Source of the DNA: Cryptomeria japonica
Taxonomy: Eukaryota > Streptophyta > Pinopsida > Cupressales > Cupressaceae
Assembly: GCF_030272615.1 (NCBI RefSeq)
Contig: NC_081405.1
Coordinates: 470,134,008 to 470,198,007 of the forward strand
Direction: 5' to 3'
Length of the DNA: 64,000 nt
The stretch's first letter is position 1, and the number at the start of each line of letters is the position of its first letter. The translations under genes were made by a program, and so were the position numbers. Of this stretch, positions 35,276 to 47,587 are shown piece after piece. The notes beneath the pieces are model-generated. The model searched no databases, was not told the DNA's origin, and was given only the letters and a program-made list of their open reading frames with translations.

Positions 35276-36810
35276 TGATGAATCAATGATGAACTGTTAG
35301 TACCAAACCGATACTGAGAGGGGGGGTGAATCAGTACTCAGAAAAACACTTTTCTTGTATCGGTTTGATTGAGAACACTGCACTTGACTGGCAAGCAATA
35401 ACACCAGTCTAAACTAGATTACCACCGGTTCAACAAAGTGAAAGACATAAACTGGTAACTCAGCTTTCCAAACAATCTAACATCTTAGTTCCTCTTCACC
35501 CATATGCATACACTAGTAATACATTAGCATAAATGTAAAGACTTATAGGTTCAACATGCTTCACCGCTTAACAAAGAATAACAAAGCATCACATGAAAAG
35601 CATCACACAACACACATATTTTTCACGTGGAAACCCAACTGGGAAAAACCACGGTGGGGATGAATACCCACAAGTTGTTCTTTGAACCCTTTTGAAGTCC
35701 GCTCTGTTAGGAGCCTAGTCTGGTTAAAGACTTTACAATAGGTTTTGTTAGGAACCGATCCTGCTAGGGATCACTTGGTTCAGGGATGGCTAAAATACCC
35801 GGTTAAGAGTTAAACCCTGTTAAAGGTTACCTTGTTAGAGGATTTTAAGAACTCAATGGTTTTGAGTCACCCTATTAAAGGATTCACAACAAGCTGGTTA
35901 AAGCTGCCCTCTTAAGGGATTTTCGAACTGTTGAAGTGGTTAGAGGTCAATAGGTATTACAATGATCTGGTAACAGCACTCAATGCCAATGCAAATCCAT
36001 TTTAGTTCCTTCCTTCTGCACTCACACTCTGCAGGTATCTATTCTCTTATGTGGTCTGGCAAGAATCACGTATCTTTGCACTTAGATACACAACATTTGC
36101 CAACAACCTCAACATGAAAAACAACATCGACCTTATAGGAAGCAGATAGATTGGTAGCATAAACCCTAAACCCTAAACCCTAAACATTTAGGTTAAGAAA
36201 TTCGGTCGGTTAAATCCTAACCATTGATCGTATTGCATTGATTACAACAGTCTTGAATAGATCTCAAGATGTTCTCCAATGTTCATTCTTTACTGCTTCT
36301 TGGGGTTGATAACCCATCACGCGTTCTCCACCGTTTACAGAGACTTCGCACATTCTCAAGGTAGATAGGATCAATCTCCTTCATGCAAGATCCTTCACGC
36401 GTACAAGGCTAACGTGGCAACACAATCTATTCTTCATTACAATGCTAACTCATCACACGATGTCATCAGTTGAATCACACAAGCATAGAACACTTCAACC
36501 GGAAACCCTGAAGCTAAGGCTACCAACTGTTAGTCATACCATATGAAACCTTGATACAAAACATTCCATATACCGGTTCACACTCCAACATACTAATTCA
36601 CTTGGACAAACATACCGCTTCACTTTTTCATATATACCGGTTCACTTGGACAAACATACCGCTTCACTTTTTCACATATACCGGTTCACAACATCATACC
36701 GGTTCTCTTGCAAGTGCTTACTTCAATATACCGGTTCACTCTTCATCATATTGACATCAATGACAACATACAATAACATCATGTCAACATACTCTGCACA
36801 CATGCCAACA
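35276..36810 (-). repeat. Solo Copia LTR 1 in the microsatellite
   Basis: Minus strand TGTTGGCATGTGTGCAG to TGATTCATCA. It resembles the Copia-A LTR and holds the G-rich box (35314-35333) and GTGGAAACCC box (35621-35656). The flanks TGTAT (35271-35275 and 36811-36815) match, but in a TA/GT-rich context this is weak. No internal region is present. Confidence 0.75.
36161..36184. repeat. Telomere-like (AAACCCT)3 run
   Basis: Three perfect AAACCCT units plus AAA, the plant telomere repeat, inside the solo LTR. Confidence 0.9.
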
Positions 36811-36848
36811 TGTATACATATGTATATATATATATATATATGTACACA

Positions 36849-36895
<47 letters not shown>

Positions 36896-37305
36896 ACATA
36901 TACATATACATATATATACATATACATGTATATATGTATATATATACATATGTATACATATACATACATGTAAATATGTATATATTTTATACATATATAC
37001 ATACATATACATACATATATATATGTATATATGTATGTATATATATATGTATGTATGTATATATTTACATATATATGTATATATATACATATATATGTAA
37101 ATATGTATATTTACATATATATGTATATATATACATACATATATACATATATATACATATATACATACATATACATACATATATGTGTATATGTGTATAT
37201 ATATATACACATATATGTATATATATGTATGTATATATGTATATATATGTATGTATATATGTATATATGTATATATGTATATATATACACATATGTATAT
37301 ATGTA
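36811..37305. repeat. Microsatellite block 2 (TATG/TATA/TACA)
   Basis: About 495 bp of TATG, TACA and TA steps, ending directly at the Gypsy-2 LTR. Confidence 0.9.
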
Positions 37306-38229
37306 TGTTGGGTGAATATTTTGTCACCAGCATACCAATGGCAAAATATATAATTCACACATAGCTATGTTGAGAAATTAATCTCTCCTCTCATCAATGG
37401 GAGGTTCCCTTTGAAATTTCTTCTCTAATTAATAAGAAATCAAAATATGTGGGTTGGTATTGGGCATATAACTCTCTTTTTTCAAAGTCTATGTATTCTC
37501 CCTCTACCTTGTTACAATTTCTCTATCGTTTTAGAAACTTAAAGAAAAGAACAATGAATCTAACAACCTACGCTAAAACTTACAATCAAGTAGCATGAAG
37601 TCTCTCTTGAATGTAATACTAACTCAAACGGATTATTACAAAAAGTTAGAAATTTAACTCGCAGCTCAAAGTCTTCAAGTATGAATTCCTAATATTTTAA
37701 ACTAAAAGAAACTGCAGTAATACAAAGCATACCACTAATTACTTAATTTATCAGAAGATTTCCCAACTATTTTGTTAGCTCAAAGTCTACTCAACACATT
37801 TGGAAATCTCTTTCAATAACATAGACAAATTTGCCAACAAGATTCTAATATATATAAGAATGATTATGAGAACTAAGCATAGGAATAATTCCAATCACAA
37901 TCACAATCTTCTACTCACTCAAAGTTGAGGTCTAATGGATTTCTTTCTTATATTACTTTGAATCCAATTTTACATCCAAAAATCTCAAAGTCTTATTTGG
38001 CAAAAAAAATTCAGCAAAGTTTTGCTAAGCATATTCAAAGATAAATATTTACAAATGAGGTCCTCCTTAAATAGGAAAAGAATGGAGAAAAATGTGGGCA
38101 CATTTGACTAATTCAACTGCACAGTCCCAATTTACTACAACTACAGCATAAGGAAAATGTGTAGCTACAAGAAAACTAACAGCATCTAATGATGCAATTG
38201 CATAAAAAGAAAAAGCAAAAGGGGACACT

Positions 38230-41200
38230 TTATTCATCTTTCTCCTCCTCATTCGATTTATGGAACTCTTCAAAATTAGTTAGGATGGCTTTCATCTCTA
38301 CTTCATCTGGCATTGGGGTAGAACTTGTGATCACGCGAACATGGTAAATCGCATCTTAAATCTTTACATGTTTCTTTTTTACATCCTTCAACATGGATGC
38401 AAGGACTTCAAAACTCACCTGAATCTCTAGTAATTTATCAAATGTGTCAAGTGAGAAATCCTATCCCATGCAATGATCCATTAGATAAAGGAATTATTGT
38501 GTGATAGCTTCACCAGTAATGAGATTCTTATTGCCATCATATAAATAACACCGAAGACCGGCAACTTTGGAAAAAATGAGATCAATCTCATCATCACCTT
38601 CCTTCTTCTCTCAATCCAGCTCTGCAATTGTCAACCTTATTGTTTCTTTCTTATGAGACAATAATGAAAAATTTTGGATATACTTTTCCCTTGTAGGAAT
38701 TACCTTATTTTCAACAAGGACATCTATCCTGAAGTCCTCCATTTTCCTCCAAAGGGTTGTACTTTTCTCAACTTCCTCAATCTCCTGCGATAATGAAGTT
38801 TTGAGTCCTTGCATTTGACTTTGGATTACTTCAAAATCCACCAATAGTCCAGTTGTTGAACTTAGAAGATGAGAGTCTTCCGACCTTAGCCTTGAAATCC
38901 ACTCATCCATCACTCGGCCATTGGTTCCTACCTGTTCAATTTTCTTTAGAGTTTCAGTGTCCATTAAGGATCCTATGGCCTCAACTTCCTGAGAAGATTG
39001 TGTGACCTTCAGAAGAACATTGGTCAATTGTTCACATTTATGCTTCAATTCATTCTTCTCATCCCTCTCTTGATGAAATCTTCGTAACAAAGAGTTGAAA
39101 GTTGTCTGAGAATCCAACTTAACACTCTCATGTGTTTCCACCCCGAGCTCTATGGTTTGCATGGTGTAATCCTCAGGTCGTATGTTGCCTTTATCTTTAT
39201 CTGATGATGGCACCATGACCTTAGCATACTTTCTCTTAGAAGTCAGGTCTACTAGCACTCGAGATATCGTCTTTGGCTTCTTTGTTCCCTTAGGTTTCGG
39301 AGGAACCAACTACTCAAAATCAAACTCATCTGGAGAAATTAGCTGTTTTTTCCTCTTAGGGGCCACTACTTCCATCCAAGGTGGTAATTCTGGATTGGAT
39401 GATGGAGTAGTAGCTCCTTGTTGATCTTCATTTATGATTTTGAGAGCAGGCTGACTAGAGCTCGGAGTAGTTATGAGTGTTGTTGATGGCATCAATGTTG
39501 AAGTATCTTGCGGGACACTTGTCGATGTTGCAACAGTTGTTGCTATTAACATATTTTTAGTTACAGATGGGAGAATTCAAGGTGTTGTGGATGCAACCTT
39601 AGTACTTACCAATGGTGGAATTTCTGTTGTGATTGTAGTAACAGGTAAGTTCACTGTAGATTGTTCTTCAAATGCCCCTTCCAAGGCTTCATTAAAATCC
39701 AGCATCGTAGATCAAATGGTGGATGAAGGAAAATCATCCAAATTGGAGAAATTGGTTAGTGTTAAAAACTATTGAGCAGCCTCTGATTGCTCCATGACCA
39801 TACCTAGATCCCCATCTTGAAAATCCTTATCCTCCTGATCAGAGTCAGAATCAATAGAGTGGACGATCACCTCAGAATGAGTCGATACTTGTGAAGTGAT
39901 CTGGGCATCAACTCCACCTAGATGTGATGTTTCTTCAATCTGTACTTCCTCTTGTTGAGGAATTTTACCCTCTTCAATCCCCTTCTCTTTTTCAATTTCA
40001 ATGGAAAGTGGCTATTCTGGCTCATTTGTGACTGTCCCCTACACTGTTGATGATGACTCACCCTTCTTGGACCCTTTAATTGTAAATTTAATTTTGGGCC
40101 CTTTCCCCTTAGATTATACTACAGGGGCTGAGGATAGTGCTTGTGGATCTGCCCCGCTCTTTGTTCTTGTCTTAGTTGTAGCCATCTTGCCAAACGAGCC
40201 ATCACTATTATCATCATCCCTAGAACTAGCAGGTAGTTGTTTCATCCTAAGATTCTTCTTTATCAGCCAAGCATTGGTGTTTGCCAGGATGGGAGCAATC
40301 CTTTGAGTGATGGATTTGCTTTCCTTCTTTGACCATTGCACTGGAGGGAGTGAAGAATTAGCAATCTTCTTCTCTTAATAGACAGGGTCTATTATGTCAT
40401 CTGTGTCTTCCATGGTCATTGGGATCTTTGCTAAGTCCAAATTTTTAATTTGTTCAAGGGTAAGTCGACTAAAATCTATCCTTCTTATATCTTCCTCATT
40501 CTGACAGTCCGCCCATACATCTTCAAACCAGTAGACATGGGTATAATTCCTCTTGAGTTTGTTCTTTATGCCATGAAAGTCAAAATTGTTTCGTGCCTTG
40601 AATATTCTCATAGTATTCCATTGCATTTCTTCCTCCATGTTCTTGGCTTTAGGGTTGGTTAGGACTGAGTAGCTACTGATTGACTCTAGGAACTTCAACC
40701 CAATCTTATGTTCTTGTGCTTTCTTTTCATGCACATAAATTAGTTGTCTACACAACTCCATGAGAATGATCTTATCATAAGGTAACCTTGGTAGAATAAA
40801 AGGCTCACCTGAGAAACACCCAATCCAGATGTAAGTGAATGTAGGGAATTGAAGGAAAACACATCCGAAGTGAGATACCCCGTTATAAGCAGCCTTTAAT
40901 AATCTCTACTTCTGCAGGCTCTTATCAAACATGCACTTCCATACAGCAAAGAAGGCATCATTAACTCTTATGAAGTGACTACCTTGATTCTTGATGGTAA
41001 GTTGATCATAATACTCCCAGACAGGCACCAATCTCCTATCACCCTTGGTAGATAAACCTGGATATTGCCTCATAGAAGCATTTGCATAAACCAGGTATGA
41101 GGTCATGTATAATTTTAGTGTTACTTTGACTCCTTCAATTAAGAACAGAGCACATCGTTTATCTGTTCACCCCAATCAATTCTTGCAGCCCCTTTCCTGA

Positions 41201-41882
41201 TTATATTCATGTAGTAACACATCCAGGTTTGAAAGTAATGAGAGTCTTTTAGCCCCTTCACTCTTGACAACATGGTGACCATGTTGTTGTATTCCTCATT
41301 GAAGTCACTCTTGTAGAAGGACTTCGACCATCATGAGGTAGTAGAATTTTTGGCAGCAGAGAGGTACACAGTATTGACCACTTTCTTGCATTTAACTTCA
41401 TTTTTCTCACAGTACTCTTGAGCACTCTCTTACGAAATGTTAGCTACCTCTTCAACTGGAGAGCCTTTGAATACACTATTGAAAAATACACTATCCAAAG
41501 TCATGATGACATTTTGATCTGCATCCTTCACCTATCTTGTATTCGGATCAAAATGATCCGCTATTGCAAGTACAAATTATGGGTCATGAGCTGCAACTGG
41601 GAAGGATGCATATTTATGCAACACAGATTTGGTCAGATTGGTTAGGTGAGCAGGAGCTTTCCCAACTTAGTCAATGAATTCCTGCATACTGACATGTCCA
41701 ATCTCAGTATCTCTGATCTCCTTGATATTCGAGTCCACTAAACTCTTTGCGTACATATTCAAGTACTTATCATACTTGTACTTCATCTTTTTCATTGATG
41801 TTTTACCCGGAGAAGATTCCAATTGACTCGTGGAAGGCTCAGGTTTATCTTGAGGGAGCTTTGACATTAGCGATGACTGCAT
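38230..41882 (-). pseudogene. LTR-embedded ORF of Gypsy-2, 3' LTR copy; unknown function
   Basis: The ATG at 41882 directly follows an in-frame TGA. The frame ends at TAA (38230-38232), about 1,218 codons, with roughly a dozen stops and a 1-bp deletion near 41131 relative to the 5' LTR copy. N-terminal part: SMKKMKYKYDKYLNMYAKSL, then a helical region (SVFFNSVFKGSP, WEYYDQLTIKNQGSHF, NDAFFAVWKCMF). Then a Ser/Thr/Glu-rich linker, a basic patch (APKRKK, PKPKGTKKPK) resembling a nuclear signal, and a coiled coil (RFHQERDEKNELKHKCEQL). No protease, RT or integrase motif is present. It runs in the sense direction of the element. I recognise no family. Confidence 0.65.
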
Positions 41883-42044
41883 TCAACACTGAAGATTAGC
41901 TCTTTTGATAGTTATCATCATCATCAAAATTATTTTTTCTCAATCAGATCGAAAAACCGGACTCAGAACAGGCTTAGGAGTATAACTACCAAAAACAGCA
42001 GGTCGGGGAAAAAACTCTGACATGCTCTTTAGAAAACAAAAATC

Positions 42045-42919
42045 GCACATCGGACTTTAAAGTCCGATGTGCTATTTTGGTTCAGTTGTCAGCACATCGG
42101 ACTTTAAACTCCGATGTGCAATCCAAGGAAGATCATTAGCACATCGGACTTTAAAGTCCAATGTGCAAGGGTAAAACCTTTTGGAAAAACCAACACATCG
42201 GACTTTAAAGTCTGATGTGCAGATCGGGGGAAAAACAACTGATTGACATGTCGGGTTTTAAAACCCGACATGTCAATCAAATCCTCTCCCCTCGCGTATC
42301 AGATTTTAAAGTCCGATATGCAAAGGTTACCCTCTGACATATTGGACTTTAAAGTCCTATACGCGAGGGGGGCTTAAATGATCAGCCTGCATATCACATT
42401 TTAAAATCCGATATGCAGGCCAAAGGGAAGAATAAACTGGGAGGGAAATCGGAGTTTAAAGTCCGATTAACCTCTCGATACATCACAAAAAAAAACAAGG
42501 CGAAAAAGGAAAACGCAAATAGGAAGAAAAAACCCGAAATGTAAACACAAAAACCCTACCTTCTTCGTCACAAATGATTGAAAAATCTGATGGTGATGCG
42601 ATCAAATCTTCAAAGCGACGAGCGAAAACAGAGGAGGACGCGCGGAGAAGAAAAAACACAAGCAATAATGAAGAAATGAAATGCAAAATTAACTAAATAA
42701 ACCCATTGATTAACAATAAATGTTGCATTAATTGCTAACTCGCAATGCACTCTCCGGCCAAATAGCCTGCAGGTCAGACTTTAAAGTTCGAACTGCAGGG
42801 GAAGACTACCTGTAGGTTGGACTTTAAAGTTCGATCTACAAGCTAAAAACCAAACATGTGCACACCGGACTTTGCAAAGAAAGACCCTGCAAGTCGAACG
42901 TTAAAGTCCGACCTGCAGG
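42045..42919. repeat. Array of about 12 palindromes centred on GGACTTTAAAGTCC
   Basis: Palindromes at 42045-42072 (28 bp, perfect), 42092-42119, 42139-42166, 42193-42220, 42240-42279 (40 bp, perfect), 42294-42321, 42338-42363, 42385-42420, 42447-42468, 42766-42799, 42811-42840 and 42886-42919. All are centred on TTT/AAA. The outer arms change between copies (GCACATC, TTGACATGTC, GCATATC, CCTGCAGGTC), but both arms change together. The array lies in the U3 part of the 3' LTR, upstream of the LTR ORF. Confidence 0.9.
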
Positions 42920-43089
42920 TAAAACTGCAAACTTTGAAAAACTTAGAAAACACTAAAAATGAAAAGCAAGAAGCTAAATGAGCTAACCGACGGAGTCGAT
43001 CAAGCTCTCCTGAAGGTCGTAAGGTACAAAACGGATGAGTTTTGTAGGGTTGCCTCATGATTTTGGCCATGCTAAAATTGAGGACAACA

Positions 43090-43251
43090 GCTGGCTCTGA
43101 CTGGGGAACAAGCTGCACCACTTGAAGCTTGTAGAATCCAGAACTCTGAGTGCCTGTATCCATTGGGCTATATTGTCAGGTGATGAAAAGACTTAAAAAA
43201 GAAAAGGATATACATATTTTACAACAAGTACAACTTGCTTTACATTGCTCT
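43090..43251 (-). other. Gypsy-2 3' untranslated gap
   Basis: A short stretch between the integrase stop and the 3' LTR. No strong polypurine tract is visible next to the LTR edge. Confidence 0.5.
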
Positions 43252-44450
43252 CTATTGAGCAAAGAGCTTCAAATATTCTCCACTATGAGGTAGTGAGAAC
43301 GGGGTACCATCTGCATATGCAAGTAAATAGCTATGCTCGCCACATATTTCTTGAATAGTGAAGGGACATCTCCATAAGGAGTCAAACTTTCCATGCAAAC
43401 CCTTTGGTTCCCTCCTCTTGTCCCATAACAAGACTTGATCACCAACTGACAACTCACGAGAAGTTTTTTTCTTATCAAACAATGCCTTCACTTGGCTTTG
43501 GTGTGCAGCAATCCTATCTACCACTTCTGCTCTTATTTCTTCCAGCTGAGAAAGAAACATAATCTGCTTATCTAGTGAATCTTGATAGGTTTCATCTTCA
43601 ATGGCCTTGGCGAGCTTTAATGTTGGAAGTTCCACAGTGATTGGAATCTCGGCATTCAACCCATACAAAAGTTAAAAAGGTGACATACCAATTGCTCTTT
43701 TGGAGTTATACAATCCGCCCATAGCGCATCATAAAGATCTTTATGCCAAGTCCGTTGTCTCTCATCAACAAGCTTCCTCATAATAGTAACCATATTCTTG
43801 TTGCTTGACTCGGCCTGACCATTTCCTTGCGGATAATAGTCAGATGAGTGTGAAAGAGTAATACCACGATCAAAGCAAAATTCAATTATCTCATAAGATG
43901 AAAAACATGAAGCATTATTAGCTACTATCTTATGAGGAACTCCAAACCTTGAAATGATGTTTTCCTTCAAAAATTGACAAACTAGCGCTAAGGTATATTA
44001 CTTGGTTGGGATTGCTTCCACCCACTTGGTGAAGTAATCTGTCACTATGAGAATGTATATGTAACTTGCACTAGATGTTGGATTGACAAGTTCGATGAAA
44101 TCCAATCCCCACTGTTGAAAAGGCTCTTCAATTACAACTGGTTTAAGAGGAAGTGCAGCTAGTTTAGGCTTACCCACAAATTGCTGACATTGCTCACATT
44201 TGCAAACCCAACTATATGTGTCCTTAAACAATGTTGGCCAATAGTATCTAGCACGCAAGATTTTGTGTGCAGTAACAGGGGTAGAAAAATGTCCACCACA
44301 AGCAAGATCATGGAAAGCTTGAACTAATCTTACTTGTTGTTTGTCTACGCAGTGCAAGAAATTGTCATCTAGACCTTTCTTATACAAACCATTGTCCCAT
44401 AGGACAAAATTTACCGCTTTAAGCTTTAGGGTTCGCCTTTCATTACGTGA
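43252..44450 (-). pseudogene. Gypsy-2 integrase (broken)
   Basis: The zinc-binding start reads FHDLACGGHFSTPVTAH ... CKCEQC. The core has WGLDFIEL (Asp) and NGQAESSNKNMV (Glu), but the second catalytic Asp, normally in a TDN/SDN box, is Asn here (KIVANNASCF, about 43910). The C-terminal part (VGDQVLLWDKRREPKGLHGKF) is open to the stop at 43252. A stop near 43998 and a frameshift near 43660 break the frame. Even with the frame restored the active site would be damaged. Confidence 0.85.
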
Positions 44451-46049
44451 TAGATGTGCAGGACAGTCTCCACATGTTAAGAGATATGCCAAGTCGGAAT
44501 ACCACTCATCAGTGGTGCTGACAAATAGAACCTTGGGAAGATCTTGATTCATGCCTTCATTTTCCAACACCACTTCATCAATTGATTTGTTGTCAGCTAT
44601 CAACTGACATAGACCTTTTCCACGAACCAACTTAGTGGTCTTAATTTCCATATCATATTCTTGGATCTTGGCAACCCAATTGCCCCTTTTAATTCCAAAC
44701 TCTTGTTGCATCAGAATCGACTTGACAACAGCATCAGGAATAAGAGCGATGACATGTGAATTTAGAATATGAAACCTGAAATGTTTCACTGCTTTCACCA
44801 TGGCAAAAGAATGCATCTCCATTTCTGAGTATTTCAACTCATGAGCCTTTAGCGGATAACTCATAAATGCAATACGTGATTCCACGCCTTCATTATTTTT
44901 CTACATCAATATAGCCGAACAAGTATGATCTGATGCATAGCTATACATGATAAACTCTTTGGTATAATCTAGGCATACCAAGACTGGAGCATTTGCCATG
45001 GCTTCCTTGATCTGATGGAAAGATTTCTTTCCTTCAGGAGTCCACTTGAAGAGAGAATTACCTTTCATCATATTAACTATGTGACGAGTCTGTTCAGCAA
45101 AGTCTGGAATGAATCTTCGCAAGAAATTTACTTTGCCGAAGAAAGAGTGAAAAACAGTCTTACTTGTTGGCAAGGAAAGGTCACAAATAGCTTTAACTCT
45201 TTCAGCATCAATTTTTATACCTTCTTTCAAAACAATATGCCCAAGCAACTTACCTTCAGTAACCCCAAAAATAGATTTCTTGGGATTGAGGGAAATTCCA
45301 TGTTGACGACATTTCTCTAAGACTTGTTGCAGATGAAAGGAATGATCTTGAAATTCCTTAGAATAAATAGTCAAATCATCCAAATAGACCATAATGAACT
45401 TACCAAGAAAACTTCGGAAGGCCAAGTCCATTACACATTGGAAAGTTGCTCCCGCATTTATTAATCCAAAAGGCATCCTACAATATGCAAAGGTACCCCA
45501 AGGTGTAGTAAATGTGGTCTTATGTTGATCTTGCTCCAGAACTTCTACTTGGTTATAACCCAAAAATCTGTCCAACATGGACATCATCTATGCTCCAGTA
45601 ACAGCTTGTAGGACATGATCCATGACAGGTAAAGGATAATTATCCTTCAAGGATACCTGATTCAAGTTTCAGAAATCAACACATAGCTGGATCTCACCAT
45701 TCTTCTTACGTACAAGTACAATATTGGCTATCCAAGAAGAATGATGAATGGGGAAGATTATCCTTACTTTCAACATCTTTTGAACTTCAGCTAAGATAGT
45801 ATCGGAGATCTTTGGGTTGTATTGCCTTTGCTTTTGACAAAAAGGCGTAATACCTGGTTTCAATGGAACGTCATGGTGGAGCTCTTTGGGATGAAAATAT
45901 TTTAGATCTTCATAAGAGTATGCCAAGACGTCAACATATTGCTGCAATAATACAACAAATTTCTGCCTTTCTTCTTGTGAACAACACTTTCCAATGTTGA
46001 TCATTTTTGGATTGTATTCAGTCCCAATGTTTACTTGTTCATATTCCAT
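44451..46049 (-). pseudogene. Gypsy-2 reverse transcriptase and RNase H (broken)
   Basis: RT starts near 45800 (WIANIVLVRKKNGEIQLCVDF). A 228-codon open block (44901-45587) contains CRMPFGLINAGATFQ, the YLDD box at 45375-45386, LNPKKSIFGV and GKVNFLRRFIPDF. RNase H follows (SYASDHTCSAILM, YSEMEMHSFAMV, HFRFHILNSHVIAL). Stops occur at about 45588, 45668 and 44898. The upstream neighbour is an archaeal-type RNase H, not protease directly. Confidence 0.88.
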
Positions 46050-46249
46050 TGATCCTACAGTTGTTCTTTGTTGCTTTTTAACATAATGATCATGTTTGTC
46101 AAAAAGCTTTTCTAGAGAAACTAGACCCTTGGGGATCTTGTTTCATTTTAATTGCAGAAATTTTTCTCCCATTTCTGCATCAATACTTTCAATTGCATCC
46201 TTTGAAGGGTAGTGACTACCTTCAAAGTATAAATCATCAAAATTGTCAG

Positions 46250-46770
46250 TGGTCTACAAAAAATTTATTACATGATGATCATCATTAAACACTTGCCAAT
46301 GATCAGAGTTGTCAGGAACACTTGGCCGGAAAACTAACTCAACAACATGAGTTGATCCTGAAAAATCTTTGTGAGGAACCAAAGAAGTTGCAGATATTGC
46401 CAATGAATCTGCCATATTATTAAATTCATGAGAGACAATGGATATATCAAAGGCATCAAATGTCTCAATCAAATCCTAAACTTGGTTACGATAATGTCGT
46501 AGCCTATTGCTCCTAGTTTGATATATGTTTCAGACCTGACAAACAATTAACTTCGCATCTCCTTAAGCATGCAAGTTCTTGATTCCCTTCTTCTGAGCAA
46601 CATTCATTCCCAGAAGGAGTGATTCATACTCAACAGTGCTATTTGTGTTATCAAACTGCAATTTGAAAGAGAAAGGGAAAAGATTACCTTCAAGAGAAAA
46701 CAAAACAATACCAGCTCCTAATCTAGTAGAAGAACAATTGCCATCAAATTCTAGTGTCCAAACATCATCT
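46250..46770 (-). pseudogene. Archaeal-type RNase H between protease and RT of Gypsy-2
   Basis: The minus strand shows WTLEFDGNCSSTRLGAG (Asp, about 46745), NSTVEYESLLLGM (Glu), then past a stop GDAKLIV (Asp), and past more stops NNMADSLA (Asp, about 46405). The D-E-D-D set and spacing match the second RNase H of Gypsy-1 (17151-17525). Here it lies upstream of RT, after the protease block at 46910-47551, instead of between RNase H and integrase. At least three stops interrupt it. Confidence 0.75.
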
Positions 46771-46909
46771 GGACTACCAATGTTGACGGTATCAAAATTG
46801 AGAATTTCTTGTTGTGAAGTTGAAGATCTTTCTAATTTTGTAACACTACTTTCACAATCAACTAGAACATCATTTAGTGGAATAGCATCTTCACTCTCAG
46901 GAGCCACCT

Positions 46910-47551
46910 CTAAACCATCATCAGAATGCATTGAATAATTACCCATACCTGATGATTCGAAAAGAATCTGTGCACACTAATCGTCAGACTTGACAATGAT
47001 GTATTTTGATTCTTTTCTGGAAGCAACTTTTTGACAACTCCTTCAACAAGAATACGAGCCTCAGTCATATCCATGTTTAACTCGCCCCCAACATCTATAC
47101 AGAAAATTCTTCCCAACAATAGACCATAGGAAGCTGGCACATCGGCTACCAGTACTGTCATCTTAATCTTATTTTCTGGGAATGAAGCAAAAGCAAACTG
47201 CGCGTCCTTGATCTAACCTATCAAGGGGACTTTCTTGTTATCCATAGAGAAACATCTTCCAAATGTTTTGGTCAAAGTCAAGCCAAGGGCATTGGCAACT
47301 TTTGATGGCATAACATTATCAGATGCCCCAGAATCAATTACACAGTTACTAAGCTTATAACCATTTATCAACAAAGAGATGTAGAATGGTTCTATCTTCT
47401 CTACAGGAGAAGGGGAAGTTACTAAGTTATTTTGAAGTAAGTTAGAATTAGGAAGATTACTAGGGGTGGTATCTTTTTCTTTAACAAACTTGACCAAACG
47501 GTCAAATTGATCTGGATTAGATCTCAAAAATTCAACCTCAGACATTTGCAT
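46910..47551 (-). pseudogene. Gypsy-2 aspartic protease (broken)
   Basis: Minus-strand NCVIDSGASDNVMPSKVANALGL carries the Asp-Ser-Gly site at 47327-47335, in the usual form for a Gypsy retropepsin. A second part (VADVPASYGLLLGR) gives the C-terminal strand of the fold. A TAG near 47215 interrupts it. Upstream is a Ser/Pro-rich spacer that belongs to gag. Confidence 0.8.
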
Positions 47552-47587
47552 TTTGGTTTTCTTAGCATGGTCTTAAATATCAAATGA

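Larger units (their letters stand above)
37306..43089 (-). repeat. 3' LTR of Gypsy-2 (5.78 kb, full length)
   Basis: The low end (TGTTGGGTGAAT) corresponds to the PBS-side end of the 5' LTR at 49277. The high end is fixed by matching TGTTGTCCTC at 43089 with 53701. On the minus strand it holds, in order, a palindrome cluster (42919-42045), a leader, and a long ORF (41882-38230). Length equals the 5' LTR plus a 1,359-bp segment missing there. I could not find a clear polypurine tract next to 43089. Confidence 0.8.

Noticed and set aside
34859-35289. Long I/Y/C/H/T-rich frames on both strands in this and the other microsatellite blocks
   Set aside because: They are translations of TATG, TACA and GT repeats open in several frames at once; no codon or domain signal.
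37301-37305. ATGTA as proof of a Gypsy-2 target duplication
   Set aside because: ATGTA is frequent in the surrounding repeat, so the match with 53702-53706 is only weak support.
39473-39775. Plus-strand Val/Thr-rich frame, repeated at 51443-51745
   Set aside because: Complement of the Ser/Thr-rich linker of the Gypsy-2 LTR ORF; duplicated only because the LTR is.
42045-42919. Regular palindromes as a CRISPR-like array
   Set aside because: Spacing is irregular, arms vary, there are no cas genes, and the setting is a plant retrotransposon LTR.
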